A DNA stretch of 64,000 bases from Stomoxys calcitrans (taxonomy: Eukaryota; Arthropoda; Insecta; Diptera; Muscidae), in NCBI RefSeq assembly GCF_963082655.1, contig NC_081553.1, positions 185,006,195 to 185,070,194 on the forward strand, written 5' to 3'. Position 1 is the stretch's first letter. Every line of letters starts with the position of its first letter. The position numbers were made by a program, and so were the translations under genes. Shown one piece after another: positions 30,066 through 39,700 of this stretch. Below the pieces are notes generated by a model. The model worked only from the letters and a program-made list of their open reading frames with translations. It had not been told where the DNA came from and ran no database searches.

Positions 30066-33000
30066 TTGTTTGTTTGTTTGTTTGTTTATTGAGTGTAACA
30101 CCAGCACAACAAGATTATATCTTATATGTTAATGTGCTGATTCGCAATAGAGTATATAAAATAATGATTATTCTTTTTAAAAGGATATTAACTAATCTTA
30201 ACATTTTAAATTATAGTAGTAAATATTAAGGACATTTAAAGAAAAATAATTCGTAGTTCATTTAAAAAATTTAAATAGCTCATTTTTGAATGAAGTTGCA
30301 TTGCTTATGCTCTGTATGTTGGGAGGTAGGTTGTTCCAGAGACGCGTACTATGTACAATGTACTGTCGTTCAGAGGTTTGTGTGGCAAATCGTGGTTGAA
30401 TGAGTTTTAGGCCACGGTTGGATCTGGCGAATTTCAGATGTTTGTGTAGGTATTCAGGTTCTTTTGTGTAGATTACCTTGTGCAGAAGAAGTAGACATCT
30501 GACATTCAGTAAGTTTGAAAAAGTTAAGTTAAATATTTGGTATGTAAATTGTGATATACGAGCTTGTCGACTTTTGTTAAACACATATCTTGCAATATCA
30601 TTGTAAGCAACATTAAGCTTTCTACTGGTGTCTGCATCACAATTCGCAAATATCTCGCATCCATATAACAGTGTGGGAATTAAATAACTTTTTGCAAGTA
30701 ACATTCGGATGTGAAAAGGAGTTGACAAGCGAACAGTCCATAAATTTCGCAGCATCCCACGTACTTTGCCAACTGTTGCATTAATGTGATTTGTCCACGT
30801 TAGGGTTGAATTAAAAGTCAATCCTAAATTTGTGGCTACTTGTACAAGATTCACTACAGAGTTACCAATTTTCACAACGAGATCATCAGTTATTGTCACA
30901 TTTCTTTTACTTATCAGAATCAGTTTGGTTTTGGATGGATTTAAACATAATGCATTATTAACAGCCCAACAATGTATTAAGTCTAAATCAATATTTATGT
31001 TAGACACACAGGTTTGGATATCTTTCAGTTTGCAGTATGTGTAAAGTTGGACATCGTCAGCATACATTTGGATTTTAGATGTTGCAGGCACATCAGGCAG
31101 ATCATTTATATACATGGAAAATAAAAGAGGGCCAAGGATAGAACCTTGAGGTACTCCTTTAAGGACATTCAGAGAGTTAGACCAACTATTGTTATAAAAA
31201 ACAGACTGCGATCTTTGCGTCAAATATGATGATATCAGCTTGCAAGACGTCTCGGAGAAATTAAATAATTTCATAAGTTTTAGGACAAGAATATTATGGT
31301 TTACAGTGTCAAAGGCCTTACTGTGATCCAAAAGAAGGAGAAAGGATATCATTCCGTTATCCATACTTTGACGAAGGTTTTCAATTACATCAATCAGAAC
31401 AGTGGTACAACTTCTTTTCTTTCTAAATCCAGATTGCCAGTTAGATAACAAATTTTCAGATTTCAGAAAATGCTCAATTTGGTTAGCCATTATGCGTTCC
31501 AGTGCTTTAGACAGGTATGGTAAAATGGCGATGGGACGGTACTCATTTTTTGATTTGCGAATAGGTACAATTTTTGCATGTTTCCAATCAAGCGGAAAAG
31601 TGGATTTAGTTAGAACAGTGTTAAATATATATGTTAAATATGGCAGAATCTTTGGCACAATTATTTTAATAAATCGTGGATTTATTTCATCAGTTCCGAT
31701 CGCATTAGATTTAATGGACAGAATGCTGTGTAGAACCTCAGTTTCATTTACACAGCGAAAGGAAAAAGGATTTTCAACAGCTACCATGCACATATTTTCA
31801 TATATATTTTCAGTAGGATAGACAGTGTTTATTGAAACAAAATTCTCATTTAGTTCATTTATGTTCATGTTGGGTTCCAGCTGAGTATTGCGTTTTTCTC
31901 CAACGCCAATTTTTCGTATCTCATTCCATTTAGAGCGACTATTAACAGCATTCTGAAATTTATTATGAAAATACAATGTCTTTGCCTCAGTTATACACTT
32001 TCCAACAGCTCTTCTAGCATTTTTAAAATGTTCATGTAGTTGTGAGGTTCTAAAACGTTTCCAACGTCTATATGAAAAGTTTCTTTCATCAATCAAAGTT
32101 TTTATTCGCTGGTTAAACCAAGGTGGTTGTGAATATTTAATTGTTATTGTTTTCTCTGGAACACATCGATTGTATATTGAACAGATATGATTTTGAACAA
32201 ATGATATTTGTTCATCCACAGAGTCAAAATGATAAGTTGAGTCCCACGGTACTTCATCAGTAAGGTGATTCAGTAAATTGTAGTTTATTTTCTTAAAATC
32301 GCGGTAGGTAATTCTGTTGTCTTGATAGGTCATGACGTAGTTATATGTTAGAAACAGTAGGTCATGTTTAGAAAAACCAGGTGCAGCAAGTTGGTCATAA
32401 AACAAAACATTTGCAACATTGTTAACAAAAAATATATCCAGAATGCTGGATGAATGACTCGTAAAATGGGTGGGCACAGAAGTGTTAGTTGGTACTAAGC
32501 CCAACAGCTCCATCGAACTGGAAAAATGAGATTCAGACAATATATTGCTATTAAAGTCACCAGCTATAGCTATATTGTTGTAAGAAAACGAGATTGTTTC
32601 GATACAAGATAGGAGCATGTCATATGGTATATTGTTGTGGGGCCTGTAAACACAGCCAATCAGCATCTTCTCATTTGAATAACAGTTTATTTCTAGAAAT
32701 AGGTATTCAATGCTGTCACCTTGTGATGACATACATTTAACAGTCGCATGTAGTCCAGATTTCAAAAATATAGCAACACCGCCACCATGACTTTGCCTAT
32801 CGGCTCTAAATATGTTATATCCTGGTAAGGTATATATATTATCGCATATATCCGGGCGAAACCAAGTTTCAGATACACATATGGCATCTATAGCAGAATT
32901 CACAAAAGTATCTCGAAATTCATCCATTTTATTGTTCAAACTTTGTGCATTTATATGAACAATTGTAAGCCCAGGCATTTGGTTCTTAAAAATCTTCAGC

Positions 33001-33237
33001 ATCAATTTGAGATTATCTCTGGAACCGCAAGAAGTGTCACTTGACATATGTAATACGCATAAGCAATGCTAACAGTATGAATAGTTGACTTAAGTGCTGA
33101 GCTGTATTAAGGAAATTCGATTTAAATAGAGGCAAAACATATATATGATAACATAGAAAAAGGCATAGTAAAGCGAATATATAGTAACATACAATTAAAA
33201 TTATTATATTAAATTTAATATGACATTAAATTTAATA
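30066..33237 (-). mobile_element. CR1-a: CR1-like LINE inserted in LINE-A
   Basis: A minus-strand non-LTR element of about 3.17 kb. Its 3' end (at low coordinates) carries repeats of CAAA/AAAC (the TTTGTTTG run near 30066-30090). The body is one EN-RT ORF. Only about 190 bp precede the ORF start, so an ORF1 is absent and the copy is probably 5'-truncated. At the 5' junction a 15-bp motif, ATTAAATTTAATATG, is present twice in a row (about 33209-33239), possibly junction filler. No clear long target duplication is seen. Confidence 0.88.
30258..33047 (-). CDS. CR1-like ORF2 protein (endonuclease-reverse transcriptase), 929 aa, open
   Basis: Uninterrupted from 33047 to 30258. The N-terminal endonuclease shows HINAQS (N33), SETW (E60), GCVYRPH, GDFN (D164, N166) and SKHD (H228, D229). 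The RT shows KSNAIGTDEINP, YRPIAILP (504-510), QSGFRKKRSC (538-547), LLLDHSKAFD (D574, D580), GVPQGSILGPLL (631-642) and MYADDVQLY with D664 and D665. The C-terminus has ARYVFNKSR and LWNNLPPNI segments typical of CR1/Jockey-group ORF2. No RNase H domain is present. It would nick target DNA and copy its own RNA. The start codon chosen gives a complete endonuclease. Key residues look intact, so it may encode a working enzyme; ORF1 is missing. Confidence 0.9.
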   Translation of the reverse strand: MSSDTSCGSRDNLKLMLKIFKNQMPGLTIVHINAQSLNNKMDEFRDTFVNSAIDAICVSETWFRPDICDNIYTLPGYNIFRADRQSHGGGVAIFLKSGLHATVKCMSSQGDSIEYLFLEINCYSNEKMLIGCVYRPHNNIPYDMLLSCIETISFSYNNIAIAGDFNSNILSESHFSSSMELLGLVPTNTSVPTHFTSHSSSILDIFFVNNVANVLFYDQLAAPGFSKHDLLFLTYNYVMTYQDNRITYRDFKKINYNLLNHLTDEVPWDSTYHFDSVDEQISFVQNHICSIYNRCVPEKTITIKYSQPPWFNQRIKTLIDERNFSYRRWKRFRTSQLHEHFKNARRAVGKCITEAKTLYFHNKFQNAVNSRSKWNEIRKIGVGEKRNTQLEPNMNINELNENFVSINTVYPTENIYENMCMVAVENPFSFRCVNETEVLHSILSIKSNAIGTDEINPRFIKIIVPKILPYLTYIFNTVLTKSTFPLDWKHAKIVPIRKSKNEYRPIAILPYLSKALERIMANQIEHFLKSENLLSNWQSGFRKKRSCTTVLIDVIENLRQSMDNGMISFLLLLDHSKAFDTVNHNILVLKLMKLFNFSETSCKLISSYLTQRSQSVFYNNSWSNSLNVLKGVPQGSILGPLLFSMYINDLPDVPATSKIQMYADDVQLYTYCKLKDIQTCVSNINIDLDLIHCWAVNNALCLNPSKTKLILISKRNVTITDDLVVKIGNSVVNLVQVATNLGLTFNSTLTWTNHINATVGKVRGMLRNLWTVRLSTPFHIRMLLAKSYLIPTLLYGCEIFANCDADTSRKLNVAYNDIARYVFNKSRQARISQFTYQIFNLTFSNLLNVRCLLLLHKVIYTKEPEYLHKHLKFARSNRGLKLIQPRFATQTSERQYIVHSTRLWNNLPPNIQSISNATSFKNELFKFFK

Positions 33238-34305
33238 TGGACTGCTATGGAGAAAAACTGCAACATAAGGACCATACAACAGGTTCAGAGAACATATTGT
33301 CTTGGCATAGGCGGAGCGATGAGGACCTCTCCCACTAGGGCACTGGAGACTATTCTAGATATCCGACCCATTGATATACAAATAAAGTGTGAGGCAGCCA
33401 CTGTGGCTATGAGACTTAAGGCAATGGGAGAATGCATTGAGGATGGGAGCATCGCGATATGATCGAGGCGACGATAGGAAACCTGGAAGGAAGGAAAGAG
33501 GTTTCCAATCGGATGAACCTGAGATGAATCTTGAGGTGGAGTGCGAGGCACTGATGCCAGCGGCACAGTCTTGGACTGACGAAACCCTAGTATTGCCATC
33601 TGGAAGATCATGTTACACGGATGGATCAAAGCTAGGAGACAAAGTGGGCCTGGGGTCTACATTGAGAACCCAGGGACTGAGAACTGTTTTAGACTTCCGG
33701 ACCATAATACAATCCTGCAAGCAGAGATCCAGCGATCACGGAATTCATGAGGTGGTGTGGTGTTAACGCAAGGACGTCGAGTTTGAACATCCTTACGGAC
33801 AGTAAAATTGACATAAGGCCAATAACAACCAGGACGGTAAGGTCACGAACAGTTTTGGAGTGCAAGAAGGAAATTAACGCCTTCTCTGAGGATCCCAAAA
33901 TTCACATCGTCTGGGTGCCGGGCCATAACGGAGTAAGGGGGAATGGAAGGATGGACGATTTGGCGGTGAAAGCCAGAGGACTGAAGTCAATAAACTTGGT
34001 TAACCCGAAGCCTTTCGGGTCTACGCAATCCGAGTTATGGGAGTAAGCGACGAATGCCCATGTATCACTGTAGAACAGCGAAACGGTCGGTAGGAAGGGG
34101 AAAATCCTATAGGGAATCCAGAATGTGAGAGGACGAAAGGAAGCAAATAGAGGTCAGTATAGCTATTGGTATCATAACGGATTACATGACTACGAGCTCA
34201 CTTATGCAAAATCGGATCGGAGAGAACATTCTAGGGAGAACATTCTTAAAAGTTCACACTTTTTCTTCCCTGATTTTACCTCCTTCCCTGATTTTACCTT
34301 ACTAA
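33238..34305 (+). pseudogene. LINE-A, 3' part after the CR1-a insertion
   Basis: Continues the 29808 copy: TAMEKNCNIRTIQQVQRTYCLGIGGAMRTSPTRALETILDIRPIDIQIKCEAA (in pieces), then MNLEVECEALMPAAQSW, RNase H (33590-33900, SCYTDGSKLGDKVGLG, NILTDSKIDIRPI) and VWVPGHNGVRGNGRMDDL, NPKPFGSTQSELWE (33900-34046). A degraded KEVSIAIGI-like stretch runs to about 34230. The copy has stops near 33460 and 33660 and frame changes, so it is non-functional. From 34240 the sequence is a short unassigned AT-rich piece before another LINE-A copy begins. Confidence 0.85.
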
Positions 34306-34958
34306 ATACTTCAGTTGGAGGATGGGAGCAGCTCATACCATCGCGGTATAATCGACTCGACGATAGGAAACCTGAAAGGAAGAGAAGAGGTTTCTGATCG
34401 GATACCTGAGATGAACCTTGAAGTCGAGTGCGAGGCACTGCTGCCATCGCCACAGTCTTGGATTGACGGAACCCTAGTATTGTCATCATTTTGCACGGAT
34501 GAATCAAAGCTTGAGGACAGAGTGGGCCTGGGGATCTATATTGAGCACCCAGAGACTGAGATCTGATCGTCACGAACAGTCTTGCAGTGTAAGAAGGAGA
34601 TTTACGCCTTCGCTGTGGATGGCAAAATCCCCATCGTTTGGGAGCCAGGCCATAACGGAGTTAGGGCGTGGGCGTCGAACGCACATGCAACTCTGTGGAA
34701 CAGCGAAACAGTCGATAGGACGTCGAAAATCCTATAGGGAGATCCAGATCGTTAGAAGTCGAGGCTATTACTGAAAGGAAGTTAGAAGGAAGCTTTTGGT
34801 ATCATAACGGGATACATGACAACGAGCTCACTTATGCAAAATCAGTGCGGCAGGTGATGGCATGAGTAGGGCATGTGGGGAAGAAGATGAGATGTTGGAG
34901 CATTTCCTATGTCATTGCCCGGCATTCGCGGTTAAAAGGCACCGCTACTTAGGTGGGG
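34306..34958 (+). pseudogene. Second LINE-A copy, internally deleted
   Basis: Begins abruptly at EDGSSSYHRGIIDSTIGNL and runs through EMNLEVECEALLPSPQSW, a shortened RNase H (CTDESKLEDRVGLG with most of the middle deleted), IVWEPGHNGV, ASNAHATLWNSETVDR and the C-terminal knuckle CGEEDEMLEHFLCHCPAF (about 34870-34925). The CX-rich pattern C, H, C is the LINE-A C-terminal zinc finger. It ends at RYLGG, where a SINE has inserted. Confidence 0.82.
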
Positions 34959-35280
34959 AGATGTGGAGCCCACCGTAGCGCAGAGGTTAACATGTCCGCC
35001 TATGACGCTGAACGCCAGAGGTCGAATCATGGCGTTCAGCGATGGTCATTCCCTCCTAATGCTTAGCAACATTTGGTAGGTACTCTACCATTTGGTATGG
35101 CAGCCATGTAAAAACTTCTCCACAAAGAGGTGTCGCACTACGGCACGCCGTTCGGACTCGACTATAAAAAGGAGACCCCTTATCATTGAGCTTAAAAAAA
35201 CTTGAATCGCACAGCACTCATTGGTATGTGAGAAGTTTGCCCCTGTTTCTTAATGGAATGTCCATGGGCAAATTTGCATT
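34959..35280 (+). mobile_element. SINE, near full length, in LINE-A, 13-bp target duplication
   Basis: The duplication is TACTTAGGTGGGG at 34946-34958 and TACTTAGGTAGGG at 35281-35293 (one mismatch). The tRNA-like head has an A box, TAGCGCAGAGGT (34976-34987), and a weak B box, GGTCGAATCAT (35020-35030). The body and 3' part match 23293-23625 block by block. It splits the LINE-A sequence between RYLGG and the 3' end. Confidence 0.92.
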
Positions 35281-35505
35281 TACTTAGGTAGGGCCGCAAT
35301 ACTAGACATGAACCACCTAAGGGGCGTGATATGGAACACAAGTAAGAATTTTGTAAGTAGCACCGAATTCCTAGCATGGATTTTCTCTTTCGAGTTTAAT
35401 TTTTTAATATTTGGAGTGCACAACAAGCCATTCAATGGTGTATGTCTATAGTGGCATGGGGCGGATTAATATCCGCACCCTCTTTTCAACCAAACCTATA
35501 CAACT
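35281..35505 (+). pseudogene. LINE-A 3' end and UTR
   Basis: Continues LINE-A after the SINE (LDMNHLRGVIWNTSKNF), then the 3' UTR shared with the complement of 49780-49860 (GTGTATGTCTATAGTGGCAT, GGATTAATATCCGCACCCTC). The tail CAACCAAACC is a degenerate form of the (AACCT)n tail. Confidence 0.75.
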
Positions 35506-36761
35506 ACCCTAAAACACCTCCAACTGCCCTCATAACTTGAATAATCTCACGCGAAAGCAACTTCAGTTAAGATGACCTTTGCATGGGAAGTACATGGGAA
35601 GAACTCAATAGGCCCAAATAATTTTGATTCAGGTTTTTATGTGATCCAAAAAATATTTTTCCAATTTTAAGAGAAATTTTAAAAGATATGAAAACCCTCA
35701 ATAAGAAATACCTGAAGTTTTGTTTTCCCTACAAACTTCTTCATTCTTTCTTAAACTTTTTTAAATCCTTTTTCGTAGGTCGCTACACCAACATACATTT
35801 CCCTATATAAGAGAATGGCGGTAGTTTTTTGTCAAAATTTATCAGCGGCCATTTAACTTTCTGCACCGTTTCCAGTTTTCATTCAAGGTATGTTAGATTT
35901 TATGGCATTTGTATCAAAATATTCAATGTTATCAATACCCCTCTCAAACATATTTGTATTCCTTATACATATGACCCACGATATTATTCAATGTTCCTAC
36001 TTTCAAACTTTTTTCCAACTTTCCCCATTATCGCATCTAATATTCATTAAAAAATTAATGAACGCACAAACACGTCTCTTACCCCCATCAAAATGTTGTG
36101 AGGAAAGTTTTGTGATTGTTTTTTTAACAGATATTGTAATGAAAAATGTTCTATTTATTTTTAAACAAATATAACATTGAGAAAAATAGTCCTTGAAGTA
36201 GGCCCAAACGCGCGCACCCCCACACACACACACACACACACTTATAGGGCTATGTGTGTGGGAACATAGGCAAATACACATAAATAAATTCTAATATACA
36301 ACAGCATACATAGTGTGTATACTAACCCTACATACCTCATATGTCCCTTGTCATTACCCATTTCAAAACGCACACTCATATGAAGTTACTCTGCTTACGA
36401 TGACGGCAAAGGATTTCCTCTTAAATGGATGCAACAAAAATAAACATCGCACATGTCCTCTGAAAGAATTCATAAGTTAGGCAGGCGAACAAACAAGGAC
36501 TTACAATCATATGGCAGGACATATGAGTTGTAATAAGGAGCAGGAACAAAAGAAAAATAACTGGCGCCAATAAGAAATTTATGTATGTTTAACAAAAAAC
36601 ACAACATGCTCTATGAATTGTAAATACCAAGCTTGTTATGATAGGAAACAAAGTGCTGGAGATTGAGAGCAAGAATGAGTTAGGAAATTTCATTAATAAA
36701 CATGTTAACAAAACCAAAGCTGTAAAGGCTTTAAAAGTAGAAAGGAATTTAAAATAAACTC
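35506..36761. other. Gene-less flank before the 125-bp satellite
   Basis: AT-rich sequence with a (CA)n run at about 36222-36240. ORFs 35829-36050, 35890-36174 (+) and 36003-36281 (-) overlap simple sequence and show no domain. Nothing is recognised. Confidence 0.5.
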
Positions 36762-39700
36762 AAAACTTAAAATGGCGAAAAATTTATGGAAATCGGCCGA
36801 AAAATGAAATTTTCCCTAGGAAAACTTAAAATGGCCATATCTCCTTAACTAAGCTTCGTAGAGCAAAAGTAAGGTTAATTCGTGATCACATCTAAAAATT
36901 GGAAAAATTGATGGGAATCGGCCAAAAAATGAATTTTTCTCTAGGACACCTTAAAATGGCCATAGCTCCTTAACTAAGCCTCGTAGAGCAAAAGTAAGGT
37001 TAATTCGTGATCACTTCCAAAAATTGGAAAAATTGATGGGAATCGGCCAAAAAATGAATTTTTCTCTAGGAAACCTTAAAATGGCCATAGCTCCTTAACT
37101 AAGCCTCGTAGAGCAAAAGTAAGGTTAATTCGTGATCACTTCCAAAAATTGGAAAACTTGATGGGAATCGGCCAAAAAATTAATTTTTCCCTAGGAAAAC
37201 TTAAAATGGCCATATCTCCTTAACTAAGCCTCGTAGAGCAAAAGTAAGGTTAATTCGTGATCACTTGCAAAAATTCGAAAAATTGATGGAAATCGGCCAA
37301 AAAGTGAATTTTTCCCTAGGAAAACTTAAAATGGCCATATCTCCTTAACTAAGCCTCGTAGAGCAAAAGTAAGGTTAATTCGTGATCACTTCCAAAATTT
37401 GGAAAAATTGATGGGATTCGGCCAAAAAGTGAATTTTTCCCTAGGAAAACTTAAAATGGCCATATCTCCTTAACTAAGCCTCGTAGAGCAAAAGTAAGGT
37501 TAATTCGTGATCACTTCTAAAAATTCGAAAAACTGATGGGAATCGACCAAAAAGTGAATTTTTCCCTAGGAAAACTTAAAATGGCCATATCTCCTTAACT
37601 AAGCCTCGTAGAGCAAAAGTAAGGTTAATTCGTGATCACTTGCAAAAATTGGAAAAATTGATGGGATTCGGCCAAAAAGTGAATTTTTCCCTAGGAAAAC
37701 TTAAAATGGCCATATCTCCTTAACTAAGCCTCGTAGAGCAAAAGTAAGGTTAATTCGTGATCACTTGCAAAAATTCGAAAAATTGATGGGAATCGGCCAA
37801 AAAGTGAATTTTTCCCTAGGAAAACTTAAAATGGCCATATCTCCTTAACTAAGCCTCGTAGAGCAAAAGTAAGGTTAATTCGTGATCACTTGCAAAAATT
37901 CGAAAAATTGATGGGAATCGGCCAAAAAGTGTATTTTTCCCTAGAAAAACTTAAAATGGCCATATCTCCTTAACTAAGCCTCGTAGAGCAAAAGTAAGGT
38001 TGATTCGTGATCACTTGGAAAAATTGATGGGAATCGGCCAAAAAGTTAATTTTTCCCTAGGAAAACGTAAAATGGCCATATCTCCTTAACTAAGCCTCGT
38101 AAAGCAAAAGTAAGGTTAATTCGTGATCACTTGCAAAAATTCGAAAAATTGATGGGAATCGGCCAAAAAGTGAATTTTTCCCTAGGAAAACTTAAAATGG
38201 CCATATCTCCTTAACTAAGCCTCGTAGAGCAAAAGTAAGGTTAATTCGTGATCCCTTGCAAAAATTCGAAAAATTGATGGGAATCGGCCAAAAAGTGAAT
38301 TTTTCCCTAGGAAAACTTAAAATGGCCATATCTCCTTAACTAAGCCTCGTAGAGCAAAAGTAAGGTTAATTCGTGATCACTTCCAAAATTTGGAAAAATT
38401 GATAGGAATAGACCAAAAAGTGAATTTTTCCCTAGGAAAACTTAAAATGGCCATATCTCCTTAACTAAGCCTCGTAGAGCAAAAGTAAGGTTAATTCGTG
38501 ATCACTTCTAAAAAATTCGAAAAACTGATGGGAATCGACCAAAAAGTGAATTTTCCCTAGGAAAACTTAAAATGGCCATATCTCCNNNNNNNNNNNNNNN
38601 NNNNNNNNNNNNNNNNNNNNNNNNNNNNNNNNNNNNNNNNNNNNNNNNNNNNNNNNNNNNNNNNNNNNNNNNNNNNNNNNNNNNNNNNNNNNNNNNNNNN
38701 NNNNNNNNNNNNNNNNNNNNNNNNNNNNNNNNNNNNNNNNNNNNNNNNNNNNNNNNNNNNNNNNNNNNNNNNNNNNNNNNNNNNNAAGGTTAATTCGTGA
38801 TCACTTCCAAAATTTGGAAAAATTTATAGGAATAGACCAAAAAGTGAATTTTTCCCTAGGAAAACTTAAAATGGCCATATCTGCTTAACTAAGCCTCGTA
38901 GAGCAAAAGTAAGGTTAATCCGTGATCACTTGCAAAAATTCGAAAAATTGATGGGAATCGGCCAAAAAGTGAATTTTTCCCTGGGAAAACTTAAAATGGC
39001 CATATCTCCTTAACTAAGCCTCGTAGAGCAAAAGTAAGGTTAATTCGTGATCACTTGCAAAAATTCGAAAAATTGATGGAAATCGGCTAAAAAGTGAATT
39101 TTTCCCTTGGAAAACTTAAAATGGCCATATCTCCTTAACTAAGCCTCGTAGAGCAAAAGTAAGGTTAATTCGTGATCACTTCCAAAATTTGGAAAAATTG
39201 ATGGGAATCGGCCAAAAATTAATTTTTTCCTAGGAAAACTTAAAATGGCCATATCTCCTTAACTAAGCCTCGTAGAGCAAAAGTAAGGTTAATTCGTGAT
39301 CACTTGCAAAAATTCGAAAATTGATGGAAATCGGCCAAAAAGTGCATTTTTCCCTAAGAAAACTTAAAATGGCCATATCTCCTTAACTAAGCCTCGTAGA
39401 GCAAAAGTAAGATTAATTCGTGATCACTTCCAAAAGTTGGAAAAATTGATGGGAATCGGCCAAAAAATTAATTTTTCCCTAGGAAAACTTAAAATGGCCA
39501 TATCTCCTTAACTAAGCCTCGTAGAGCAAAAGTAAGGTTAATTCGTGATCACTTCCAAAATTTGGAAAAATTTATAGGAATAGACCAAAAAGTGAATTTT
39601 TCCCTAGGAAAACTTAAAATGGCCATATCTCCTTAACTAAGCCTCGTAGAGCAAAAGTAAGGTTAATTCGTGATCACTTGCAAAAATTCGAAAAATTGAT

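Noticed and set aside
30258..33047. Host gene resembling an exonuclease/endonuclease/phosphatase protein
   Set aside because: The endonuclease is followed in the same ORF by RT with YADD and lies in a microsatellite-tailed element that interrupts LINE-A, so it is a LINE ORF2.
38572..38793. 73-aa ORF spanning the N run
   Set aside because: Composed almost entirely of unknown residues from the assembly gap; not a gene.
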